Of a stretch of 64,000 nt of DNA, positions 43,374-51,742 are shown in pieces. Both the position numbers and the translations under genes were made by a program. This DNA is from Eubacteriaceae bacterium (GTDB taxonomy: Bacteria; Bacillota; Clostridia; Oscillospirales; Acutalibacteraceae): the NCBI GenBank assembly GCA_021770095.1, contig JAETRQ010000001.1, positions 224,930 through 288,929 of the forward strand, given 5' to 3'. Each line of letters starts with the position of its first letter. Within the stretch, counting starts at the first letter, position 1. Below the pieces are notes generated by a model that was given only the letters and a program-made list of their open reading frames with translations, was not told the DNA's origin and made no database searches.

Positions 43374-44807
43374 TTAATTATTTTCTGCTTTTTCAAGTGC
43401 TGCTCTTTGAGCAAGAACCTTTTCATGCACCTCGTCTTTGGTTTTGCCTGTCAGTTTGTAGAAAAAGAAAGGTACACCTGCAAGGAACATCATAAGACCA
43501 TGGAATATTGTGTAGAAGAACAGCATCCATACCTTTGTTTTCAGGCTCTGTCCTGTACCGTCCTCAAGCCCCTGAATATATCCACAGATTGAATTTGAAC
43601 CATAGAGAATTTTAGGTGCAAGACCATTTGCGATAGTTCCTGAAATCATTGTACCTATACCGATAACAAACGGAAGTGACGCATCAAGACGTTTGCCTGT
43701 TTTAAGTTCAATATCTTCGAGTACATCTGCCTGAAACATTGTCGGCAGAAGATTTGATGCACCAAACTGCAAACCAATAAGGAAGAGGAATACGATAAAC
43801 AATATCTGAAGCACCGGGCTTGGAGATTTGAAATAAATATAACCGACTGCAAATGCGGCAGTGTTGATAATAACAGAATAGATGCCGCTTGCAATATACA
43901 GAACTTTTGAGTTGAATTTTTTAAGCAGGAAGTTGATTACAAGCATACCAACCGCTGTACCGATACCTGTCGGCAATCCGAACCAAAGCAATTTGCTTGA
44001 ACTTCCCAAAAGTGCTGCTGCAAGGAAAGCCTGCATAAAGTTTGCGATACTTCTGAAACTCTTTAAGAATTCCGAAATAATAATTGCCCATGCATATTTA
44101 TTTTTAAGAACATCTGCATAACCCTCAAGAGGATTTTTCTTTTCATTATCATACGCAATACGCTCTCTCGTCATTCTGATGCCGAAGAGCATTGTTATAA
44201 TCCCGATTACTCCGCAAAGGGCAGCACCGATAATGTACTGCCAACCTGCATCTTTAACAAAAATTGCGATAACAAGCACAATTACGAGCGGTGCAGAATT
44301 GCCGACTGCTGAAACAATACCCCTGAATGACATTACAGAGTCACGCTCTTTAAGATTAGGAGTCAGAACCGCAGCCATACTGTTAATCTGATTACCAAAA
44401 TTAGTAGCAACCGCCCAGCCAATGGCAATGGTTACAATGTAAATCATCAAAAATGTATCTGTTAAGCCCTTAGGCGTCCAAAAACTGAGGACAAGCAAAA
44501 TTCCAACAGGTATTGCTGCGAGTAGAACGAGCGGTCTGAACTTACCTTTTTTGCCGATAGAACGTCCGTCAATATACATTGCAATAAAGAAATTCAGTAT
44601 AAATGGAATTACACTTACCAGAACATTGAACAAGGATGCCTGAGAATCTGTAATTTTCAATACATCTACAAGATATGCATTACGATATGAACCAACCATA
44701 CCCGTCATATTGGTATAAAAAAATACTGCAACAAGATATGCGATAAATTCACCGGTTTTCAAATGTTTTTTATTCTGTACATTCATTTTAATTTCATTTT
44801 CTGGCAT
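43374..44807 (-). CDS. GPH-family sugar:cation symporter (MFS_2)
   Basis: 477 aa with about twelve membrane helices. Typical features are the early SYRNAYLVDVLKITDSQASLFNVLVS, a loop with SIGKKGKFRPLVLLAAIP and the GWAVATNFGNQINSM segment. The protein belongs to the glycoside-pentoside-hexuronide symporters such as MelB and LacS, and lacks a PTS-like IIA tail. It likely imports the glycoside degraded by the mannosidase or by the alpha-galactosidase across the locus. AAGGGG precedes the ATG. It starts 18 bp after the metallophosphoesterase stop. Confidence 0.88.
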   Translation of the reverse strand: MPENEIKMNVQNKKHLKTGEFIAYLVAVFFYTNMTGMVGSYRNAYLVDVLKITDSQASLFNVLVSVIPFILNFFIAMYIDGRSIGKKGKFRPLVLLAAIPVGILLVLSFWTPKGLTDTFLMIYIVTIAIGWAVATNFGNQINSMAAVLTPNLKERDSVMSFRGIVSAVGNSAPLVIVLVIAIFVKDAGWQYIIGAALCGVIGIITMLFGIRMTRERIAYDNEKKNPLEGYADVLKNKYAWAIIISEFLKSFRSIANFMQAFLAAALLGSSSKLLWFGLPTGIGTAVGMLVINFLLKKFNSKVLYIASGIYSVIINTAAFAVGYIYFKSPSPVLQILFIVFLFLIGLQFGASNLLPTMFQADVLEDIELKTGKRLDASLPFVIGIGTMISGTIANGLAPKILYGSNSICGYIQGLEDGTGQSLKTKVWMLFFYTIFHGLMMFLAGVPFFFYKLTGKTKDEVHEKVLAQRAALEKAENN

Positions 44808-44825
44808 AAAATTTACCCCTTACAA

Positions 44826-46139
44826 TCATTCACGATTGATTTTTAAAACAGTATCATAATCTCTTTGCTCTTTATCCCCTATCATAGAAAGAACAAAAGT
44901 ATCAATATCTGACAATATCGGATTTTTGGCACTGGCTTTTTTCTCAATAATATGAGTAACAGGATGCAGTCTTTTAAGCAGTTTGGACATAGCATTATAC
45001 ATCGGGGTACCTTCAACATAAGGCTCATTTCCTATAAATATATTGCGTACCAACTCAACACCGACATCCTTGGCAAGCAGATTTTCAATACTCTTATCCA
45101 CTATAAAGCAAAGTAATCTCCCGAGTTTTTTCAATGTAAATCTATCAAGAATTTTCTTTACGGGAGCAGGGAGTATTTCTTCCATCTTCCAGTTAATCAT
45201 TCGGTCAAAACGCCATTTAAAATACTCTTGGGCAGTCTTGCCCTGTTTATCATAATCAAAATCATGGATTGTATAAGACTTTATATCAATCGTTTTATTA
45301 TCTTCAAACGTAACTTTTCTGTATGCACACGGACAGCCGACAAAACATCCCGTCTGCACATCTGTAATTTTATTGCCTTTTTTTGTGGTATAATCCGTAA
45401 TAGCCTGTGCATGCATATGGCCTGTAAAAATCAAGTCCAAACCTGCATCTGCTAACTTGGTTGCAACATTTTCCCAATCAGTCAATTTTGCATCGCCAAT
45501 CAGATTCATAACGGCAGAAAACGGCAGGAGCGGATAATGTGTCATTGCAAATATGTACTGCCCTTCATCATGAGCCTTTTTGATTTCATCAAGAGCCCAC
45601 TCCATCTGACTGTCCCATATTCCTTTAAAATCCTTGCAGTCACCATCACAGTTCAGAGCAAGAAGTCTTATGCCGTCTGCAATCTGTGCAACATAACTCA
45701 TACTTTCTTTATGTTCACTTATTGCGCTGTCAAAGCCGAAATCTTTGTAAAAATCTCTCAGTTCTTCCCTCGGCATACCTCTGACAGGTATCATTTCATC
45801 TCCCTCAAACTCAACAGGTTCACCGTCTTCACAATAATCGTGTCTTGCGGTGATAAGATAAATTTTCTTACCCTGTTCAGTGAGTTTATACAGTCGTTCT
45901 CTGATTCCTACGTGGCTTTGATATTCTCCGCGGTAAACCAAATCGCCCGGAATAAGAATAACATCCGTATCCTTATCCTGTGCAATCTGCTCAAATCCCG
46001 CATCGACTATTGCAGGTGTTTCAGCAACACACTTCTGGTCTGTTACACTCCTTTTTTCATACGCATCACCTGTTCGCTTGAACGATGAGTCATAATAATG
46101 CGTATCCGTCACGAGAAAAAAGGAAAATGGTTTTTCCAT
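44826..46139 (-). CDS. Cytoplasmic calcineurin-like metallophosphoesterase
   Basis: 437 aa from ATG 46139 (MEKPFSFFLVTD), preceded by AAAGGGGATG; the ORF-track start 23 codons earlier is not supported. Metal-site motifs are LVTDTHYY, LIPGDLVYRG, ITARHDYCEDG (an altered GNHD), MTHYPLLP and FTGHMHAQ. The last 150 residues are helical and specific to this subgroup. The substrate is unknown. Position before a GPH transporter and an alpha-mannosidase, and behind the AraC-linked 18-bp element, suggests action on a phosphorylated sugar or glycan fragment. Confidence 0.82.
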   Translation of the reverse strand: MEKPFSFFLVTDTHYYDSSFKRTGDAYEKRSVTDQKCVAETPAIVDAGFEQIAQDKDTDVILIPGDLVYRGEYQSHVGIRERLYKLTEQGKKIYLITARHDYCEDGEPVEFEGDEMIPVRGMPREELRDFYKDFGFDSAISEHKESMSYVAQIADGIRLLALNCDGDCKDFKGIWDSQMEWALDEIKKAHDEGQYIFAMTHYPLLPFSAVMNLIGDAKLTDWENVATKLADAGLDLIFTGHMHAQAITDYTTKKGNKITDVQTGCFVGCPCAYRKVTFEDNKTIDIKSYTIHDFDYDKQGKTAQEYFKWRFDRMINWKMEEILPAPVKKILDRFTLKKLGRLLCFIVDKSIENLLAKDVGVELVRNIFIGNEPYVEGTPMYNAMSKLLKRLHPVTHIIEKKASAKNPILSDIDTFVLSMIGDKEQRDYDTVLKINRE

Positions 46140-46212
46140 ATTTTCATCCCCTTTATTTACATTTATAAAATACCACATCAGATAGGCTTTATAAATAAGC
46201 AATATCACTCAT

Positions 46213-46230
46213 AATGTTAGGATTATAACT
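46213..46230 (-). promoter_or_regulatory. 18-bp AraC-linked element AGTTATAATCCTAACATT (copy in front of the metallophosphoesterase operon)
   Basis: It is identical over 18 bp to the copy at 47074-47091 and points in the same direction relative to the gene it precedes. It includes TATAAT and lies 73 bp before the metallophosphoesterase start. AraC proteins typically bind oriented, non-palindromic sites of about this length. Confidence 0.65.
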
Positions 46231-46266
46231 TTTTTGTGCTTTCACCTTAAAGGCTTAGAATGATTT

Positions 46267-47073
46267 TTATCTTGTTTTTCTTCTGTATTCAAGAGGTGAA
46301 CAGCCTACTGTTTTCTTAAAACTTGATGAAAAATACTGTTGGTCGGCATAATGCAGGATTTTAGAAATATTGCCGATACTGACATTTGTATGGGTTAAAT
46401 AACTTTTGGCTGCATCTATCTTTTTATCCAAAAAATACTGATAAGGAGTAATATTATATTTATTCTTAAAAACATTGATAATATAGTTTTTTGAATAATT
46501 CATGCTTTCACAAAGTTTATCAAGGTTAAAATAACTTTCAACACACTCGTCAAGTTTTTTTCTGATAATATCCGGCAAATCCGCATTCTCAGCCAAAACA
46601 CGGTTTCTGATATACATAAAAATATGAATAAGACTGATTGTAATCTTGTTCACCATTACATCATAAGGAATATCCTGCTTTGAAGCATCAACTATTTCTT
46701 CAAAATGCTTTTTTACAGCATCACAATTTTTGAACAAATACACATCTTTGGGCAAGTAATTACGAATCAGACTGTCAGCAAAATCTCCTTTAAAAACAAT
46801 CCATAATTTGTGCCACGGATTTGTAGCATCGGATTTATAGCAATGGCGGCTGCCGACTTTCAATAAAAATATATCATTCTTTTCAGGTTCAAGATGATTA
46901 CCGTCAATATCAAGTGTACCTTTACCATCAATTATAAATTCCAATGCATTTAAATCGGAGTTAGCCCTTTCAATAACAAATGTTTTGTCGCAATAGGTTT
47001 CACCCACAATTTCAATTTTCAGCGGTTCATCTTCATCATTCAGTGCAGTAAAATTTTTGAATTTCTCAATCAT
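46267..47073 (-). CDS. AraC-family transcriptional regulator (GH36/GH38 locus)
   Basis: 268 aa. An N-terminal cupin sensor (FIIDGKGTLDIDG, LEPEKNDIFLLKVGSRHCY) is followed by a complete AraC DNA-binding domain with two HTHs (NLDKLCESMNYSKNYIINVF and VSIGNISKILHYADQQYFSSSFKKTVGCSPLEYR). It lies between the metallophosphoesterase-transporter-GH38 operon and the divergent alpha-galactosidase gene. Identical 18-bp elements flank it on both sides, so it probably controls both units. AGGA in the upstream copy also serves as its ribosome binding site, which suggests autoregulation. Confidence 0.93.
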   Translation of the reverse strand: MIEKFKNFTALNDEDEPLKIEIVGETYCDKTFVIERANSDLNALEFIIDGKGTLDIDGNHLEPEKNDIFLLKVGSRHCYKSDATNPWHKLWIVFKGDFADSLIRNYLPKDVYLFKNCDAVKKHFEEIVDASKQDIPYDVMVNKITISLIHIFMYIRNRVLAENADLPDIIRKKLDECVESYFNLDKLCESMNYSKNYIINVFKNKYNITPYQYFLDKKIDAAKSYLTHTNVSIGNISKILHYADQQYFSSSFKKTVGCSPLEYRRKTR

Positions 47074-47091
47074 AGTTATAATCCTAACATT
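47074..47091 (+). promoter_or_regulatory. 18-bp AraC-linked element AGTTATAATCCTAACATT (copy in front of GH36)
   Basis: The second, identical copy is oriented toward the alpha-galactosidase gene, 94 bp before its start. It directly abuts the AraC start codon on the other strand. Confidence 0.65.
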
Positions 47092-47185
47092 CTTCTTAAT
47101 TTTTCATATTTATATAAGATTTTATTTGTGATATTTTTATAATATCTAATAAATTTAATTTCGTCAACCATAAGGAGAAATCAAT

Positions 47186-49267
47186 ATGATAATAAACAAA
47201 AATAACATTTTTGTTTTAGAAACAAAAAACGCCCACTATGTTCTGGGTGTTGATAAATATGGATACAATCATCATTTGCATTGGGGTAAAAAATGCAACG
47301 CTGATGATTATTATATTCAGAAAATTAAAGATCAGAATTCCAATCACTCTGTGCTTGATGAATTCAAACAGGAATATACTCCGTTCGGACAGACAATGTA
47401 CAGAGGCTGTGCAATCAAAGCAGAATTTGCAGACGGATGCCGCGATATATGTTTGAATTATAACGGATATGAAATTGAAGAAAACACGCTTAAACTAAAA
47501 TTCTCCGATAACGTGTATCCTTTAAAAATTGTTCTTAACTATTCAGTCTGTGATGAGAATGACATCATAACCAGATGGACCACCGTGAAAAATAATTCTG
47601 AAAATTCAATATATTTTGAAAAGCTGTTCAGTGCGGAATTCAATCTTCCGTCGAAAAAGCCGTACACTTTTAAGAACACAAACGGTGCATGGGGCGGAGA
47701 AAATATTGAAACAAATACAACGCTTGAAAGCGGAACTTTTGTAAGTGAAAGCCGCAAAGGCACAACAGGTCATAATCAATCCCCATATTTTATTGCATAT
47801 CAAAATGCGGACGAAAAAATCGGTGATGTTTATTTTGCAACTCTTGCTTACAGCGGTAATTTCAAAGTAAAAGCGGAAAGAGACTTATTCAACTCAACAA
47901 GAATTATTATCGGAATAAGTGACTTTGATTTTAAATTTGAACTCAAAGCAGGAGAAAAATTTGATACACCAAAAGTGTTTTGCGGATTCACGCAGGGATT
48001 CGGCGATATGTCAAGACAGATGAATAAATTTGCGATTGATTATGTATTGCCTAAAACATTTAACAATAAACCGCTTCCTATTCTTTATAATTCATGGGAA
48101 GCAACCGAATTTGATGTAAACTGCAAAAATCAATCTGCACTTGCCGAGATTGCTGCACAAATCGGAGTAGAACTGTTTGTTATGGATGACGGGTGGTTCG
48201 GCAAACGCAATAATGACAGAGCCGGACTCGGCGACTGGTTTGTTAATAAAGAAAAATTCCCTAACGGGCTTGATGAACTTATCAGCAAGGTTAATGAACT
48301 GGGTATGGATTTCGGTATCTGGGTTGAACCGGAAATGGTGAACAGAGACAGTGATTTATACAGAACACATCCTGACTGGGCATATCATTTTGACACCCGT
48401 TATTCCTGTGAACTGCGCAATCAGCTTGTTTTAAATATGACAAGGAAAGAGGTTCAGGAATACATATTTGATTGTCTTAACAATCTACTTTCTAATCACA
48501 ATATCAAATATATTAAATGGGATATGAACAGACCGTTCTCAGAAGTCGGAGCAGAAAATCTTGACTGCCAGCAAATGTTATGGTATCTGCACACAAAAGC
48601 AGTATATGACATCGTGGATAAACTCAAAGAGCTTCACCCTGATGTTGCATTTGAAAGCTGTGCGTCAGGCGGCGGCAGAGCAGACTATGGCGCACTTATG
48701 CACTATGATCAGGTGTGGACCAGTGATAACACAGACGGTATTGACCGTATGGTTATCCAGAAAGGATATTCTCTGCTCAGGCCAATCAAAACAATGCGTG
48801 CTTGGGTAACCGACATTGCAGGTATCAACAAACATTGTTCACTTGACTTTCGTTTCAATATTGCAATGCAGGGGTCTTTGGGAATCGGTGGTGATTTAAC
48901 AAAATATTCCGACGAAGATATAGAAATCTGCAAAAAGAATGTTGCATTATACAAAGAAATCAGAAATCTTGTTCAGTTCGGCAATTTGTACAGACTGATG
49001 GACATTGATGAGGATGAAGTTCTGTTCAATCAATATGTCAATGAAGATAAAACAGAAAGTGTTGCCTTTATTGCTGCAAACGGAACAAGATTTTACAAAA
49101 AGAGCATACCAATGCGTTTTGACGGACTGGATGAAAACAAGCGTTACACACTCACTTTGAACGACAAAACATATAACAAGAGCGGTGCTTATCTGATGAA
49201 CATCGGCATTGATTTGGAAATCCGCGGTGCTGATTATAATAGAATTATTCTAATTAAAGAAGCATAA
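47186..49267 (+). CDS. Alpha-galactosidase, GH36
   Basis: 693 aa, cytoplasmic. An N-terminal beta-supersandwich (about 1-285) is followed by the barrel. Barrel landmarks are YNSWEATEFDV, LFVMDDGWFGKRNNDRAGLGDW, KYIKWDMNRPFSEV with the nucleophile Asp, FESCASGGGRADYG and VWTSDNTDGIDR with the acid/base Asp. A C-terminal beta domain ends the protein. This is the standard single-unit GH36 layout of about 700 residues. It releases terminal alpha-1,6-galactose, as in melibiose or raffinose. AAGGAG precedes the ATG. It is divergent from the AraC regulator and followed by a strong terminator. Confidence 0.95.
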   Translation: MIINKNNIFVLETKNAHYVLGVDKYGYNHHLHWGKKCNADDYYIQKIKDQNSNHSVLDEFKQEYTPFGQTMYRGCAIKAEFADGCRDICLNYNGYEIEENTLKLKFSDNVYPLKIVLNYSVCDENDIITRWTTVKNNSENSIYFEKLFSAEFNLPSKKPYTFKNTNGAWGGENIETNTTLESGTFVSESRKGTTGHNQSPYFIAYQNADEKIGDVYFATLAYSGNFKVKAERDLFNSTRIIIGISDFDFKFELKAGEKFDTPKVFCGFTQGFGDMSRQMNKFAIDYVLPKTFNNKPLPILYNSWEATEFDVNCKNQSALAEIAAQIGVELFVMDDGWFGKRNNDRAGLGDWFVNKEKFPNGLDELISKVNELGMDFGIWVEPEMVNRDSDLYRTHPDWAYHFDTRYSCELRNQLVLNMTRKEVQEYIFDCLNNLLSNHNIKYIKWDMNRPFSEVGAENLDCQQMLWYLHTKAVYDIVDKLKELHPDVAFESCASGGGRADYGALMHYDQVWTSDNTDGIDRMVIQKGYSLLRPIKTMRAWVTDIAGINKHCSLDFRFNIAMQGSLGIGGDLTKYSDEDIEICKKNVALYKEIRNLVQFGNLYRLMDIDEDEVLFNQYVNEDKTESVAFIAANGTRFYKKSIPMRFDGLDENKRYTLTLNDKTYNKSGAYLMNIGIDLEIRGADYNRIILIKEA

Positions 49268-49277
49268 ACACAAAAAT

Positions 49278-49316
49278 GAGGCAGGGATGCTGTAAAAACA
49301 GCATCTCTGCCTTTTA
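49278..49316 (+). terminator. Terminator GGCAGGGATGCTGT-AAAA-ACAGCATCTCTGCC
   Basis: A 14-bp stem is followed by TTTTATTTTT. It resembles the hairpin at 59639-59675. Confidence 0.93.
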
Positions 49317-49398
49317 TTTTTATTCATAGAATTGTATATTACGAAAAATATGATATAATTGTATTACAATATACCAATAAGATTTGATTGTAATCTGA

Positions 49399-50343
49399 TT
49401 ACGGAGTATCTATATCAAATTCGGTGTTTTCTGTAAGATATTCTTCAGCAAAATGTACTGCCACAGCACCGTCCGCAACTGCAGTAACAACTTGGCGAAG
49501 GGCTTTTGTACGAATATCCCCAACTGCAAAAACACCATCAACATTTGTCTTTGTATCCTCACCGGCAATGATATATCCGTTGGAATCAAGTGCAACTGAA
49601 TGATTCAAAAAATCCGTTGCAGGCTTTCTGCCTATGCTTACGAATATAGCGTCACAAGTAATATCACGCTCTTCTTTTGTAATTTCATTTCTTATTTTTG
49701 CACCGACAATTCGCTCTTCAGCATGTAATTCTGAAACAACGCTGTCCCATACAAATTCTATATTAGGTGCTTTCATCAATGAATCATGATAAATTTTTGT
49801 GGCACGAAGCGTGTTTCTGCGGTGAACAACATATACTTTAGCAGCAATACGGGACAGATACAAGGCATCCGCTGCCGCAGTATTACCTCCGCCGACTACA
49901 ATTACCGACTTATCTTTATAAAATCTTCCGTCACAATGTGCACAATAATGGATACCTTTACCAATCATCTTTTTTTCCATCGGCAATCCCAATTCACGGG
50001 GATTTGCACCTGAGGCAATCACAATTGTTTTTCCGTAAAAATCTTTACTCATACTTTTAACTTTTTTAATTTTTTCAGAGAAATCAACCGATATAATATC
50101 CTCATATTCTGTTTTTACCCCAAAACGCTCGGCACCCTGCTGCATTTTCATGCCAAGAGTGAAACCATCAATGCCTTCTTCAAATCCGGGATAATTATCA
50201 ATTTCTCCTGTCAAAGCCATTTGACCGCCGACTGACATTCTCTCAATTACCAAAGTATCAAAACCCGCACGGGCAGCATACAATGCGGCTGTATATCCCG
50301 CCGGTCCTCCGCCGATAATAATCATATCATAAATATGTTGCAT
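49399..50343 (-). CDS. trxB: Thioredoxin reductase
   Basis: 314 aa. The FAD motif is IIIGGGPAGYTAALYAARAG, the redox motif is CAHCDGRFY (about 136-144), the NAD(P) motif is GGGNTAAADALYLS, and GVFAVGDIRTK lies near the end. It reduces thioredoxin with NADPH or NADH. AGGAG precedes the ATG. It is divergent from the Crp/Fnr gene; the thioredoxin gene lies on that gene's far side, so the three form a thioredoxin locus. Confidence 0.96.
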   Translation of the reverse strand: MQHIYDMIIIGGGPAGYTAALYAARAGFDTLVIERMSVGGQMALTGEIDNYPGFEEGIDGFTLGMKMQQGAERFGVKTEYEDIISVDFSEKIKKVKSMSKDFYGKTIVIASGANPRELGLPMEKKMIGKGIHYCAHCDGRFYKDKSVIVVGGGNTAAADALYLSRIAAKVYVVHRRNTLRATKIYHDSLMKAPNIEFVWDSVVSELHAEERIVGAKIRNEITKEERDITCDAIFVSIGRKPATDFLNHSVALDSNGYIIAGEDTKTNVDGVFAVGDIRTKALRQVVTAVADGAVAVHFAEEYLTENTEFDIDTP

Positions 50344-50426
50344 TACTAATCTCCTGTTACCTTATTAATAAAATAATATGAAATACAAACAGAATATATC
50401 TGATTGCATCAATAATTTGAACCTCA

Positions 50427-50443
50427 TTTGCAATCGGTGCAAA
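50427..50443. promoter_or_regulatory. Palindrome TTTGCA-ATCGG-TGCAAA between trxB and the Crp/Fnr gene
   Basis: Perfect 6-bp arms lie in the divergent intergenic region. It is a candidate operator for either gene. It does not match the TGTGAC palindrome upstream of trxA. Confidence 0.35.
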
Positions 50444-50500
50444 TACATTCATAAATCGTTTCGTTTAATCGTTTTACGCTCTTTCTGAAAGGAATTTCTT

Positions 50501-51175
50501 ATGGCACAAATATATTTTAAAGAGGTATACAAAGATATTTTCCCGTTTTGGGATGAAATCTCAGAATCCGACCGAGAATTCATCTGTCAAAATTCTGTCG
50601 CTGTAACCTACCCTAAAAAGACAAATATTCATAATGGGAATGAATGTTCAGGTGTTATTATCGTTCGTTCCGGTTGTCTGCGTATTTACATAATGTCTGA
50701 AGACGGAAAAGATATTACACTATACCGTCTGCACAAAGGAGACATGTGTATGCTGTCTGCCTCCTGTGTTTTACAGTCGATTACATTTGATGTTTTTGCA
50801 GATACAGAAGACGAAAGCGAATGCTATGTTATCAATGGTTCTGCCTTTTCCCAAATCTCTGAGCGTAATCCACAGATTAAAATTTTCGCACTTGAAACTG
50901 CTGTCAGCCGTTTTTCAGATGTTATGTGGATTATGCAGCAAATACTCTTTATGAGTATGGATAAACGGCTTGCAATTTTCCTGTCAGACGAATCTGTCAG
51001 AACTGCTTCTGATACAATCAACCTCACTCACGAACAGATTGCCCGTTATATCGGCTCTGCCCGTGAGGTAGTATCAAGAATGCTGAAATACTTTGCCAGC
51101 GAGGGTATAGTTGAGGTCTCACGCAAAGGGATTAAAATCCTTGATAAAAGCCGTCTGAAACAATTAGTCCTCTAA
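50501..51175 (+). CDS. Crp/Fnr-family transcriptional regulator
   Basis: 224 aa. The N-terminal cyclic-nucleotide-binding-type beta-roll (about 20-120) includes SGVIIVRSGCLRIYIMSEDGKDITLYRLHKGD. A dimerisation helix follows, then a C-terminal HTH (LTHEQIARYIGSAREVVSRMLKYFASEGIVEV). There is no Fnr-type N-terminal Cys cluster. A few scattered Cys (CQNS, CSGV, CMLSASC) could still sense redox. The gene is convergent with trxA, sharing a 12-bp overlap, and divergent from trxB. A TGTGAC/GTCACA palindrome at the trxA promoter is its likely binding site. Confidence 0.92.
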   Translation: MAQIYFKEVYKDIFPFWDEISESDREFICQNSVAVTYPKKTNIHNGNECSGVIIVRSGCLRIYIMSEDGKDITLYRLHKGDMCMLSASCVLQSITFDVFADTEDESECYVINGSAFSQISERNPQIKIFALETAVSRFSDVMWIMQQILFMSMDKRLAIFLSDESVRTASDTINLTHEQIARYIGSAREVVSRMLKYFASEGIVEVSRKGIKILDKSRLKQLVL

Positions 51176-51472
51176 CATGGCAAGTATCTGTGCCTTTGGT
51201 CTTGCACCTGTAGATTGATTGACAATATTTCCGTCTTTCATAACAACCAGAGTAGGAATACTTGCAACACCAAACGCCGCAGCAAGTTCAGGCTCACTGT
51301 CAACATTGATTTTTCCTACAAGATACTGTGGATTTTCTTCTGCAATTTCATCAACCAGCGGGGATACCATACGGCAAGGTCCGCACCAGTCGGCGTAAAA
51401 ATCAAGAAGAACTGTTTTATCACTTGCTTTTACTGATTCAAAATTATTTTTATTAACACTTAAAACTGACAT
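51164..51472 (-). CDS. trxA: Thioredoxin
   Basis: 102 aa with the active site DWCGPCRMVSPL at about 28-39 and the cis-Pro region GVASIPTLVV. It is a cytosolic dithiol carrier reduced by the TrxB encoded nearby. Its 3' end overlaps the convergent Crp/Fnr gene by 12 bp. AAGG precedes the ATG. The promoter has a TATACT -10 and a Crp-type palindrome centred at about -41. Confidence 0.96.
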   Translation of the reverse strand: MSVLSVNKNNFESVKASDKTVLLDFYADWCGPCRMVSPLVDEIAEENPQYLVGKINVDSEPELAAAFGVASIPTLVVMKDGNIVNQSTGARPKAQILAMLED

Positions 51473-51510
51473 ATTTTTTACCTTTCTTTCTCTGTTTAGT
51501 TTGTACCCTT

Positions 51511-51552
51511 AGTATAACCCTTTTTCTCGCTCGTTTCTGTGACGTAGTCACA
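51511..51552 (-). promoter_or_regulatory. trxA promoter with class-II Crp/Fnr-type site
   Basis: On the minus strand TGTGAC-TAC-GTCACA (51538-51552) is separated by 21 bp from TATACT (51511-51516). If that is the -10 element, the palindrome is centred near -41, the classical position for activation by Crp/Fnr proteins. The regulator is encoded next door. Confidence 0.6.
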
Positions 51553-51700
51553 AAACAAACATTAATTTGCTAAAATAACATTTTTGATATATATAGTTTA
51601 GAATTCATATTTATCTTTTATCATAAATTTTAACTGTAAAAGCGAAAGAATGACCTTAACAGATTTCACTATGTATAGGCATTCCAACAAAACACACAGA

Positions 51701-51742
51701 AAAATCGCCCTTTATCCATATCGGATTGAGGGCGGTTTTGTC
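51701..51742 (-). terminator. Terminator of the fructose PTS operon
   Basis: AAAATCGCCCT pairs with AGGGCGGTTTT, just after the ptsI stop; the loop also has TATCC/GGAT pairing. Confidence 0.85.

Noticed and set aside
51538-51552. Canonical E. coli-type CRP box
   Set aside because: The spacing is TGTGA-N5-TCACA instead of N6, so I call it only a Crp/Fnr-type palindrome.
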